A stretch of 64,000 bases of DNA, from contig NZ_CP069396.1 in the NCBI RefSeq assembly GCF_016887565.1, positions 11,080,001 through 11,144,000 of the forward strand, given 5' to 3'. The notes below the pieces were generated by a model. The model had not been told where the DNA came from. It saw only the letters and a program-made list of their open reading frames with translations, and made no database searches. The stretch comes from Archangium violaceum. Lineage in GTDB: Bacteria; Myxococcota; Myxococcia; Myxococcales; Myxococcaceae. Shown here one piece after another: positions 45,859 through 52,953 of the stretch (positions within the stretch are counted from its first letter, which is position 1; every line of letters starts with the position of its first letter). The position numbers and the translations under genes were made by a program.

Positions 45859-46740
45859 ATGGTTCCGCCTTCCTGGAAGCAGGTTCGCGGGGTGCTCGCG
45901 CTGCTGATCACCCTCGCCGGAGGCACGCTCGTCCTGCGCGCCTGGCTCGTCCAGCCGAGCCGGGAAGTGGAGTTGGGGGGACTGCGGCTGCGGCTGGAGC
46001 GGGCCGTCTGGATGCACGAGCCGACGGACCATGGAGACACGGCGCGCCTGCCCACCTCGGAGGGCGCACCTGGACCCGGACCGGGGCAGCGCCGCCTGGT
46101 CGTCGAGGTCACCGTCTTCAACCCGGGGAGGACGCCTCGGGACTTCGAGCCCGGGGAGCTCCGCCTCGCGGAGGCGGCGCGAGGGACGGTGTGGCAACCC
46201 TCGGCGGGAGGCCGTGGCGTCTTCACCCTGCGCCCCGCGGAGCTGCTGCCCGTGACGTTGAGCTTCGACGTCCCCGCCACCCAGGAGCCCGTGCGGTTGG
46301 AGTGGGAGCGTGACACGCGGCGCGAGGCCCTCCTCCTCACTCAGCGCCCCTCGAGCCCTGGCGAATCCGGGGAACAAGCCGGGTGGCCCCTGCGCGTGGA
46401 GCAGCTCCCGCCGGGCAGGGAGGCCGCGGGCTCGGCCCTCTTTCATGGACGGCTCGCCTGCACGTCCTGCCATGGCGACCTGGCACGGCCCGAGGGCCCG
46501 CGCATCGCGCCCTTCCTCGGCGACTTCGCCCGGGTGGGCGCCACCCGCGTCGCGGGCAAGAGCGCGGCGCAGTACGCCTACGAGTCGCTGCTCGACCCGA
46601 ACGCCTTCATCCCCCCGGAGTGCGCCGAGCGGCAACCCTGCGCGCGGCCCACGCTCATGCCCCTGTATGGAGAGTCGCTGTCGCTCCAGGAGATGGCGGA
46701 CCTCGTCAGCTACCTCATGGGCCTGCGGGGAGGGGGTTGA
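45859..46740 (+). CDS. Membrane-anchored c-type cytochrome with N-terminal beta domain
   Basis: A 293-residue protein. One N-terminal membrane helix (VLALLITLAGGTLVLRAWL) anchors a periplasmic beta-sandwich (about 35-165; REVELGGLRLRLERAV ... RRLVVEVTVFNPG ... DFEPGELRL), similar to DUF4352-type Ig-like domains. A monoheme cytochrome domain follows with CTSCH at 201-205; methionine in RPTLMPLYGESLS is the probable axial ligand. An extra Cys pair (PPECAERQPCARP) may form a disulphide. It sits between the Sco-PCu(A)C and multicopper-oxidase-like genes (14 and 2 bp gaps), which suggests that it passes electrons in the same system. Confidence 0.85.
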   Translation: MVPPSWKQVRGVLALLITLAGGTLVLRAWLVQPSREVELGGLRLRLERAVWMHEPTDHGDTARLPTSEGAPGPGPGQRRLVVEVTVFNPGRTPRDFEPGELRLAEAARGTVWQPSAGGRGVFTLRPAELLPVTLSFDVPATQEPVRLEWERDTRREALLLTQRPSSPGESGEQAGWPLRVEQLPPGREAAGSALFHGRLACTSCHGDLARPEGPRIAPFLGDFARVGATRVAGKSAAQYAYESLLDPNAFIPPECAERQPCARPTLMPLYGESLSLQEMADLVSYLMGLRGGG

Positions 46741-46742
46741 GC

Positions 46743-48512
46743 ATGAGGGAGGCATGGCGGCAACGGTTGGCGCTCGCGGTGCTCCTCACGCTCGGCATGC
46801 TGGGCTGGGAGCTGTGCCTGCTGGAGCTGCTCTCGGGAGGCTTCGGTGTCCCGGCGAGCGCGCTGGCGCCCCGTCTGGCCAGGGACGCGATGCTCCTCTT
46901 CCCCCTCTGGCTGGTGGCGCTGTGGAGCACGCGTCCGGAGAAGCCACGCGACGCCGCCGCCCTGTCCTTGTGCTTCCTGCTGCTGCTGCTCCCCGTGGCC
47001 GCCGGACGTGCCCTCGTCCAGCGCTCGCAGGCGCGCCCTTCCTCGTCCGAGGCCGCGGAGGGACAGGCCGTCTCGGCGACGACCCGGACGCTGGAGGACG
47101 AGGGCCGCTTCCTCTGCGCCACGGTCAACGCGGACGTGTCCGCCGTCTCTCCGGAGCCAGCCAATGACTCGCTGGTGGCGACGGCGTGGACGGGGATGCG
47201 GGACGCGCTGCTGCTCCAGGTCCCCGTCCTTCCCCTGACGCTGCTGCTACTGCGCCGCCGCTCCAGGCCCGCCGCTTCCGAAGCACGCGCGGCCACTCCG
47301 GCGCTCGGGCCACTCATCTTCCTGGGGCTCCTCTGTGGCTGGAGCTCCGATGGAGGCCCTCCAGCACCTCGCGTCTCCTCTCCTCTGGAGCGCGAGGCAG
47401 CGTGCCGCCCCGGAGCGCCCGTGAGGACGTACTCGGTGGCGGCCATCTCCGTCGACCTTCCCCTCAATGCGCACGGAGACCATCAACCCCAGGGCCTCAT
47501 GTACGTGCTGGAGGAGCGGTTGCCGGCCGTTCGTGAGCAGGAGCGGCGACCCTGGCCGGAGCGCACCGCCCCCGGGTTGCACGGCGAGCCCATCCAGCCG
47601 CTCGTGCTGCGCGCCAACCTGGGAGAGTGCCTCCTCCTTCACTTCACCAACCGGCTGGCCACGGGCCCCGCGGCGCTGCGCATCGAGGGCCTGCCAGCCA
47701 CCGTGAGGGGAAGAGGCCCGGAGGGTGGCTTCGTCCCCGGCACCGCCGTCCCCCCAGGGCAGGGCCTCACGTATGTCCTCTCCCTTCCCGAGTCAGCGGA
47801 GGCGGAGGGCACCTATCTCCTTCACGACTCGGAGGAGGGAGGAGCGCGGGAGGCGCGTGGGCTCTTCGGGGCCCTCGTCCTGGAGCCAGCCGGTGCCGTG
47901 TACAGCGACGCCTCCACCGGCGAGCCGCTGCGGCATGGCGCGGGGTGGGAGGCCCTCATCGACGTCCCCACGGGCGAGCACTTCCGGGAGCTGGTGCTCC
48001 TCTACCATGCCCTGGGGCCTCCCGAGGCCGCCGACGTGCGCACCGCGAGCGGCGCCCCACTGCCCGTGCTGGACGAGATGGCGGGTCCCTTCCGGACCGG
48101 AGCATTCGGCGTCAACTACCGCAGCGAGCCCCGGTTCGATCGGGAGGAGCTCCTCCCGGAGGAGCACGAGCAGCGCCCCGCCTCTCGCCGAGGCCTGGCG
48201 ACACCGGCGCTCCGCTCGTACCTGGGCGAGCCCGTCAGGCTGCGCATCGCGCACGCGGGGAGCGCGGAGTTCCATGTCCACCACCTGCACGGCGGCAACG
48301 AGCGCCGGGGCGGCGGCGAACCGCCCCGACTCCTGAGCCCGGGGCGCGGACAGACCCTCCGCCTCGGCAAGCCCGGCGACTTCCCGCGGGCGCCTGGAAG
48401 CTTCCTCGTGCATTGCCACGTCCCCAACCACTTCACCGGAGGCGAGTGGCTCGAGTGGCACGTGTTCTCCGCCCGACAGCCCGGGCTCGCCCCGCTGCCA
48501 TCTCCCCGGTGA
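46743..48512 (+). CDS. Multicopper-oxidase-like protein with five N-terminal membrane helices
   Basis: A 589-residue protein. Residues 1-215 contain five hydrophobic segments (for example LALAVLLTLGMLGWELCLLELL and DAAALSLCFLLLLLPVAAGRAL). From about 220 come cupredoxin domains: LVLRANLGECLLLHFTNRL, GTYLLHDSEEGG, GLFGALVLEPAGAVYSDASTGEPL. The copper ligands of the last domain are FHVHHLHGG (His511, 513, 516) and HCHVPNH (His557, Cys558, His559, His563). The position of the type 1 axial ligand is Glu568 rather than Met (GGEW). The first-domain HxH pairs of laccases are missing, so a complete trinuclear centre is doubtful. It is presumably a periplasm-facing copper protein working with the neighbouring cytochrome. 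Confidence 0.8.
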   Translation: MREAWRQRLALAVLLTLGMLGWELCLLELLSGGFGVPASALAPRLARDAMLLFPLWLVALWSTRPEKPRDAAALSLCFLLLLLPVAAGRALVQRSQARPSSSEAAEGQAVSATTRTLEDEGRFLCATVNADVSAVSPEPANDSLVATAWTGMRDALLLQVPVLPLTLLLLRRRSRPAASEARAATPALGPLIFLGLLCGWSSDGGPPAPRVSSPLEREAACRPGAPVRTYSVAAISVDLPLNAHGDHQPQGLMYVLEERLPAVREQERRPWPERTAPGLHGEPIQPLVLRANLGECLLLHFTNRLATGPAALRIEGLPATVRGRGPEGGFVPGTAVPPGQGLTYVLSLPESAEAEGTYLLHDSEEGGAREARGLFGALVLEPAGAVYSDASTGEPLRHGAGWEALIDVPTGEHFRELVLLYHALGPPEAADVRTASGAPLPVLDEMAGPFRTGAFGVNYRSEPRFDREELLPEEHEQRPASRRGLATPALRSYLGEPVRLRIAHAGSAEFHVHHLHGGNERRGGGEPPRLLSPGRGQTLRLGKPGDFPRAPGSFLVHCHVPNHFTGGEWLEWHVFSARQPGLAPLPSPR

Positions 48513-48612
48513 AGCAGCGGCCACGCCCCCGGGGTGCGACAACATGTCCCACCCCTCGTGGGGAACATCCAGCCTACAAGCCAGGCCGACATCCAACCCT
48601 GGAGGAACACGG

Positions 48613-49326
48613 ATGAAGGCCCTCTCGAGCCCGCTTCTCGCCGTCGCGGTCGTCCTGCTGTGCCAGGCCGCCCATGCCCATATCTCGGTGGTCTCCGGCC
48701 CCGCCTTCGCGGGAAAGAGCCAGGAGCTCACGTTCAAGGTCGGTCACGGTTGCAATGGCGCGGACACCTACCGCGTGGAGATCCGCATCCCGGAGGGAGT
48801 GACCTCGGTGCGCCCGCTGGACTCGGTGTTTGGCAAGGCGGTCGTGGCGAAGGACGCGGCGGGGAAGGTGACGTCGGTGACCTGGACGAAGGCCGCCGCA
48901 GACGTCCTGCCCGGCGACACCCAGCTCTACAAGTTCACGCTGAGCGCCTCCCTGCCCAACGTGCCCTTCACCCCGTTGTTCTTCCCGACGATTCAATCCT
49001 GCCGGGCCGCGGACGGCACCGAGTCGACCACCGAGTGGGTGGGCACCACCACGGAGCACAACCACGGTGAGGACGCGGGCACCACGCCCACGGCGGAGCC
49101 CGCCCCCTCTGTCTTCCTCTACCCCGCGCGCCTGCCCGGCTGGAACAAGTACACCGTGGACCAGCACGTGCACGATCTCTCCGTCTTCAACGACGCACAG
49201 ATCGTCTGGTCGGGAAACGCCGCCTACAGCCCCAATCCGGCCACCCTGCAACTGATTGAAAAGGAGCCGAATACCCAGACGCTCCGGGAGCTCCACCCCG
49301 GCACCGAAATCTGGGTCAAGTACTGA
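48613..49326 (+). CDS. YcnI-like (DUF1775) copper-binding protein with mature N-terminal histidine
   Basis: A 237-residue secreted protein. Signal peptidase should cut after AHA (residue 22), leaving His23 as residue 1 of the mature chain (HISVVSGP), the arrangement YcnI proteins use to bind Cu(II). The DUF1775 core follows: FKVGHGCNGADTYRVEIRIPEGV, SVTWTKAAADVLPGDTQLYKF. A His-containing linker TTEHNHGED leads to a C-terminal beta domain of about 70 residues. The usual YcnI C-terminal membrane anchor is absent. GGAGGA 6 bp before the ATG fixes the start. The gene is 100 bp after the MCO-like gene and probably belongs to the same copper function. Confidence 0.82.
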   Translation: MKALSSPLLAVAVVLLCQAAHAHISVVSGPAFAGKSQELTFKVGHGCNGADTYRVEIRIPEGVTSVRPLDSVFGKAVVAKDAAGKVTSVTWTKAAADVLPGDTQLYKFTLSASLPNVPFTPLFFPTIQSCRAADGTESTTEWVGTTTEHNHGEDAGTTPTAEPAPSVFLYPARLPGWNKYTVDQHVHDLSVFNDAQIVWSGNAAYSPNPATLQLIEKEPNTQTLRELHPGTEIWVKY

Positions 49327-49340
49327 GCGAGGAGCCCACG

Positions 49341-49532
49341 ATGCGTCCCATCCTCATCCTGGCCGCGCTGTCCCTGCTCTGCGCTTGCCCCTCGGGCACT
49401 CCCCCCCCGACGGACAAGCCCGGGGAGACTCCCCCCACGGGACTCCCCGCGGAGCTGAAGCCTCCCACCTCCCAGGAGCGTCCCCCCACGGGACCGGGGC
49501 TGCCGAGCGACTTGAAGCCACCGGGCCACTGA
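49341..49532 (+). CDS. Small proline-rich lipoprotein
   Basis: A 63-residue protein. The signal peptide MRPILILAALSLLCAC ends in a lipobox, leaving a mature tail of about 48 residues made of Pro/Thr/Gly with repeated PPTG and GLPxxLKPP units. Such tails act as spacers on the outer membrane; there is no recognisable enzymatic domain. It is 14 bp after the YcnI-like gene with GAGGAG upstream, so it is likely its operon partner. Its TGA abuts the TCA of the opposite gene with no gap. Confidence 0.7.
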   Translation: MRPILILAALSLLCACPSGTPPPTDKPGETPPTGLPAELKPPTSQERPPTGPGLPSDLKPPGH

Positions 49533-50000
49533 TCAGGCCTGCACTTCCATCCCTTCGGCCACCCACGGGCGCTTGCGCACCGCTTCCTTGATCCACGTGA
49601 TGTGCCGCTCCTCGTCACGGCGGTTCTTCTCGATGAGCGAGCGCACCTCGGGGCTCCACTCGAAGCTCAGCGCCAGCTCATAGGCCCGGTTGGAGAACTC
49701 CTCGTTGCCGAGCATCGCCACCAGCGCGGCCTCCGTCCCCATCAGGCTCGACATCGCCGTCAGGCCCCTCATCGCCGCGCCCTTCAGATCCGGCCGCAGA
49801 TCCACCGCCTCGCCTCCGAACCGGAGGATGAAGGCGTTGAGGTCCTGCACGTGGCGGACATGGTCCACCCGGAACTCGTTCAGCCGCTCGCGCACCAGCG
49901 GCTCCTTCACCCGGGCAATCGCCGCGTCGTACGCCCCCACCGCGTCCACATCGAGCTGAGCCAGGCTGCGTAGCTTCTCCACCTCGGACTTGCGTGCCAT
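49533..50000 (-). CDS. Ferritin-like four-helix protein (DUF2383-like)
   Basis: A 155-residue all-helical protein. Potential metal ligands are spread as in ferritin-like proteins: Asp and His in EFRVDHVRHVQDL, Glu in GNEEFSNRAYELAL, and RDEERHITWIKEAV. It resembles bacterial DUF2383/ferritin-like domain proteins of stress or spore-coat type. Whether it binds iron or manganese cannot be told. It diverges from the small membrane protein gene at 50183. Confidence 0.75.
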   Translation of the reverse strand: MARKSEVEKLRSLAQLDVDAVGAYDAAIARVKEPLVRERLNEFRVDHVRHVQDLNAFILRFGGEAVDLRPDLKGAAMRGLTAMSSLMGTEAALVAMLGNEEFSNRAYELALSFEWSPEVRSLIEKNRRDEERHITWIKEAVRKRPWVAEGMEVQA

Positions 50001-50182
50001 CTCGTCCTCCCCCCCTCCATGAAAATCGACCCGGGCAATGTGCGTGGGCCCGCCCGCACGGCCAACCCCACCGCCACCGCGCCCGCTCGGACAGCAGGCA
50101 GGAGGGCTTCGCCCCGATGTCTCTTCACGGCCCGCGCCGTGCGCACCTTCCCTCCGTACCGCTCACAACGGAGGCACCTGCC

Positions 50183-50497
50183 ATGAAGAACGAAGACGTC
50201 GTCACCACCAATGTCGAGCTGCGGACGCGGCGCATTCCCTCCATCGGCTTCCTCGGCGTCGCCATCGGGTGCATGGCCGCCAGCGCCCTGCTGATGGTCA
50301 CCGGCCGCAAGAACTGGGCGAACTTCGTCGGACAGTGGGCACCCACCATCCTCATCCTCGGCACCTACAACAAGATCGCCAAGACGTTCTCCGCCCCCAT
50401 CGACGAGCACGAGCGCGTCCGCCACGGCGACCATGCCTCCCTGCTGAAGTCTCCCGAGGAGCTCACCCGCCAGATGTCTCCGCGGCCCGTGAGCTGA
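50183..50497 (+). CDS. Small membrane protein of unknown function
   Basis: A 104-residue protein with two hydrophobic segments, IGFLGVAIGCMAASALLMV and FVGQWAPTILILGTYNKIA, a short N-terminus and a charged C-terminal tail (DEHERVRHGDHASLL). GGAGG at 50170-50174 supports the ATG. The segment lengths suit two membrane helices with both ends in the cytoplasm. It stands next to the ferritin-like gene in divergent orientation; no function is assigned. Confidence 0.7.
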   Translation: MKNEDVVTTNVELRTRRIPSIGFLGVAIGCMAASALLMVTGRKNWANFVGQWAPTILILGTYNKIAKTFSAPIDEHERVRHGDHASLLKSPEELTRQMSPRPVS

Positions 50498-50510
50498 ACC
50501 ACGGAAGCAC

Positions 50511-50552
50511 CTCCCCTCACCCCGTCCCTCTCCCAGGGGGAGAGGGGTGGGG
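50511..50552. repeat. Single REP element
   Basis: CCCTCACCCC-GTCCCTCTCCC followed by GGGGGAGAGGGG, the same palindromic core as in the REPIN at 28845 and the copy at 61537. It lies 14 bp after the stop of the small membrane protein gene and could serve as a terminator hairpin between two convergent genes. Confidence 0.75.
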
Positions 50553-50560
50553 GGGGCACC

Positions 50561-50893
50561 TCAGGCCCTCGCGGGGCTCGCTCCGGAGGGCACCTGGCTC
50601 TGGCTCTCGCCCTGCCGCTCCGCTCGCCGGTGCTTCATCACGATGATGATTCCCACCATCGCGCTCACCAACATCAGCGCGTTCGTCACCACGAACACCC
50701 AGTTGTGGACCATCAGGCTGTAGAGGGTGAAGCCCGTGGACGCGGTGATCTGCCCCACGAAGAGCCACTTCGACACGCCCTTGCTCGTGCCCGACTTCCA
50801 CTGCTTGTACACCTGATTCCCGATGGTCAGCACCAACACGAATGAGCTGAACCATCCGATGGCTTCGCTCCTCATACCCTCAACGATGCGCAT
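50561..50893 (-). CDS. SemiSWEET-like (PQ-loop/MtN3) small sugar transporter
   Basis: A protein of about 104-110 residues with three hydrophobic helices: AIGWFSSFVLVLTIGNQVYKQW, LFVGQITASTGFTLYSLMV, and WVFVVTNALMLVSAMVGIIIVM. The first helix ends like a PQ-loop (GNQVYKQWKSGTSKGVS), where Pro is replaced by Val but the Gln is kept, and the loop SxGVS is typical. Such three-helix units dimerise to form a sugar channel. Start candidates are ATG 50893 and in-frame ATG 50875; neither has well-spaced ribosome binding. It diverges from the CBS-domain gene. Confidence 0.75.
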   Translation of the reverse strand: MRIVEGMRSEAIGWFSSFVLVLTIGNQVYKQWKSGTSKGVSKWLFVGQITASTGFTLYSLMVHNWVFVVTNALMLVSAMVGIIIVMKHRRAERQGESQSQVPSGASPARA

Positions 50894-51035
50894 GTCCTGC
50901 GGGACAGGACGGACCCTCCCCCGGGGGACGGGCGGGCGGGCAGGTGGGCAGCGGCGGGGAATTCGCGGCACACGCGCCGGAGCGGACACACCCTCCCTCC
51001 GATGACTCCCAACCCGCAGCCACGAGGTGCGTCCC

Positions 51036-51470
51036 ATGAAGATCCGTGACGTGATGACGCCGGACGCCGTCGCCGCCCACCCGGAGACGACGCTGATGGC
51101 CGCCGCCGAGATGATGCGCCTGCTCAACGTGGGCTCCCTCCCCGTCCTGGACGGCGAGCGCGTCGTCGGCATCATCACCGACCGCGACATCGTCGTGCGA
51201 GGCCTCGCCCTGGGCTTCAACCCCCGGAACGCCTCCGTCGCGGACGTGATGACGCGCAACGTGCAGACGTGCTCCGTGGACGAGGACGTCGAGGACGTCG
51301 CCCATCAGATGCGCGAGCTCCAGGTGCGCCGCCTGCTCGTCGTGGACGAGCGCGAGCGGCTCGTCGGCATCGTCTCCCTGGGGGACCTCGCCATGGAGAT
51401 GGAGGATCAGACGCTCGCCGGGCGGGTGCTCGAGGGAATCTCCGAGCCACCCGTGTCCCTGGCGCACTGA
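51036..51470 (+). CDS. CBS-domain pair protein
   Basis: A 144-residue cytoplasmic protein made of two CBS motifs: KIRDVMTPDAVAAHPETTL ... LPVLDGERVVGIITDRDIV and SVADVMTRNVQTCSVDEDV ... LLVVDERERLVGIVSLGDLA. Such stand-alone pairs bind adenine nucleotides and act as energy or redox sensors, often in stress islands. GAGGT 7 bp upstream fixes the ATG at 51036. Together with the nearby ferritin-like gene it suggests a stress-response patch, but no shared operon is visible. Confidence 0.92.
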   Translation: MKIRDVMTPDAVAAHPETTLMAAAEMMRLLNVGSLPVLDGERVVGIITDRDIVVRGLALGFNPRNASVADVMTRNVQTCSVDEDVEDVAHQMRELQVRRLLVVDERERLVGIVSLGDLAMEMEDQTLAGRVLEGISEPPVSLAH

Positions 51471-51537
51471 GGGTCAGGCCTTTGCGCCAGCCCGCCCGAG
51501 CCCGTGTCGTGCGCGGGAGCAACCTACGGCCATGCAG

Positions 51538-52260
51538 TCAACCTGCCGGCCAGGGCTGCAATGGCCGCAGCAACCCGGCCCGGTCCAGCAACTCGTGGAC
51601 GCGAGCGGCCAGCGCGACGTGCTCCGGGTTGAAGGCAGTGAACCGCTCGGGAGTGAGGATGACGAGGGTGCCCTTGTCCTCCACAGGCTCGATGCGCACG
51701 GGGGCAGGCAGAGGGGGCACGGTGCCTCGCAGCCGCGAGAAGTACATCACCCAGCCCACCGAGGTACCTGCAGGTATGACCTGCTCTGAAACGAGGTCGT
51801 CGTATTGATGAGAGGTGACCACTCCCCACTCCGGCTCCCATGCCAGGGCCATGGCACGCAATACCTCGGTCATGACCGGAGCAGTCAGCACCCGTTCCCC
51901 GACAGGACCTTCATCGAAGGGCTTGAGCACGCAGTTGGATGGAAGCAAGGTTTCAACTGAACCGCACGCCGCTCCAGCGGAGGAGGTTTCCTCCTGGCTG
52001 TCGCCCGTCCACAGCCGGAACCTGAAGCCATCATCGCGCTGATGTTCCTCCTGTGCGAACAGTTTCTGGAAGCTCGCGGCGTTTGGAGTGAACTGGCGTT
52101 TGCGCGCCTCCTCGAAGGAGTTTGCCGGCTGGTACCAGCGGTTCCACGCTGGGTCGCAGCGCCCCAGGAGGTGGAAGAAACGCTCCGCGCGGCGTGCACA
52201 AGCCTCAGCGGATTCGGACCGGGCGAGCCAATAGGAGCCCGCGTAATAGGTTTCTATCAT
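51538..52260 (-). CDS. Imm52-family immunity protein (orphan)
   Basis: A 240-residue soluble protein that begins METYYAGSYW-like (MIETYYAGSYWLARSESAEACARRAERFFHLL), the recognised start of Imm52 immunity proteins. LLGRCDPAWNRWYQP and the C-terminal LTPERFTAFNPEHVALAARVHELLD also fit. In myxobacteria such proteins neutralise the C-terminal domain of lipoprotein toxins. The ATG at 52260 overlaps the TGA of the toxin remnant (CAATGATAG), the usual toxin-immunity coupling. The toxin itself is deleted, so this gene now protects only against toxin from related cells. Confidence 0.82.
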   Translation of the reverse strand: MIETYYAGSYWLARSESAEACARRAERFFHLLGRCDPAWNRWYQPANSFEEARKRQFTPNAASFQKLFAQEEHQRDDGFRFRLWTGDSQEETSSAGAACGSVETLLPSNCVLKPFDEGPVGERVLTAPVMTEVLRAMALAWEPEWGVVTSHQYDDLVSEQVIPAGTSVGWVMYFSRLRGTVPPLPAPVRIEPVEDKGTLVILTPERFTAFNPEHVALAARVHELLDRAGLLRPLQPWPAG

Positions 52261-52513
52261 TGAACGGCTACTCCTCGTGGGGTCGGAGAAACATGGACGA
52301 CCTCAATGGGGAGGCGCTCTTCCTTGAACATCTTCCTGAGTGCACCCGCGAGTTTCTCTTCAGCGACGATCCACCGAATGGGTGTTCCATTGGCGGCTTT
52401 GAACTGGCGCTTCGCCTGAGCTTGCCTTGGCCTGTGTCGAGGCGGACGACCTTCGTTGGGGTGCTGCACCCGGCGAGGGATGCGACCAGTAGAAGAACGA
52501 CCCAGCGCCGCAT
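52257..52513 (-). pseudogene. Remnant of a polymorphic toxin lipoprotein with a large internal deletion
   Basis: The 5' part, from ATG 52513, encodes a lipoprotein signal (MRRWVVLLLVASLAGCS) plus TPTKVVRLDTGQGK, the well-known N-terminus of myxobacterial SitA-type/AHH-like lipoprotein toxins. The 3' part, in another frame and ending at TGA 52257, encodes QFKAANGTPIRWIVAEEKLA ... LRKMFKEERLPIEVVHVSPTP, which looks like the C-terminal tail of the toxin domain. The two pieces meet near 52420 out of frame, so several hundred codons are missing. It cannot make a toxin. The intact Imm52 gene directly follows. Confidence 0.75.
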
Positions 52514-52591
52514 GTGTGGAGCCTCTTGGCCATGGCCCCCGCGAGCCGGGAACGCAAACCGAGATTACAGAAGAGCCCCCAGAGCATGAAC

Positions 52592-52618
52592 AGTGGAAGC
52601 GGCGGGAATCGAACCCGC
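52592..52618 (-). repeat. tRNA 3'-end fragment, candidate attachment site (att1)
   Basis: On the minus strand the sequence reads GCGGGTTCGATTCCCGC, a complete T-arm, then CGCTTCCA as the 3' acceptor strand and discriminator. No matching 5' acceptor or D/anticodon arms are found in the adjacent DNA, so this is not a working tRNA gene. The same block recurs in direct orientation at 54225. Integrative elements commonly leave such fragments. Confidence 0.7.
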
Positions 52619-52690
52619 GCCGGGCGGTGGGAGTCGATATCCCGCCGCGTCCCCTGGTGTCCCGCCCTGTTCCAGCCCGTTCCGCAGGCT

Positions 52691-52718
52691 CACGCGACAT
52701 GGACGCAACATGGCGGGG
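52691..52718 (+). repeat. Segment repeated at the end of the integrase remnant
   Basis: CACGCGACATGGACGCAAC and the bases after it (to 52718) match 54160-54187 in about 22 of 28 positions. The second copy is the 3' end of the integrase frame (HAT-TQY-like), so the first copy may be a relic of another integrase tail. It suggests more than one element has inserted here. The rest of 52514-52953 holds no gene I can support. Confidence 0.5.
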
Positions 52719-52953
52719 GAGGTGAAGACCGACAATTCAGAGCGCGAGGGCAAGTACGAGACGCGCCGCGGGTCGTTCTCGTCATCTGGGCTGGCGGTTG
52801 AGGTCTGGCAGCATGCCAGCGCCCTCCTACTGTAGGTTCAACGGGTGCGAGGTGGTCGTGCCGAACAGCGCATTGCCGGGTACGCACGAAGTGAGAAGCG
52901 TGGGGCAGCGTTGCTCCTTGACACTCGCGCGCTGTCACGGCCACGCTGCGACG

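Noticed and set aside
52592-52690. Functional tRNA gene on the minus strand
   Set aside because: T-arm and acceptor 3' strand are present, but no pairing 5' acceptor strand or anticodon arm exists in the adjoining 75 bp.
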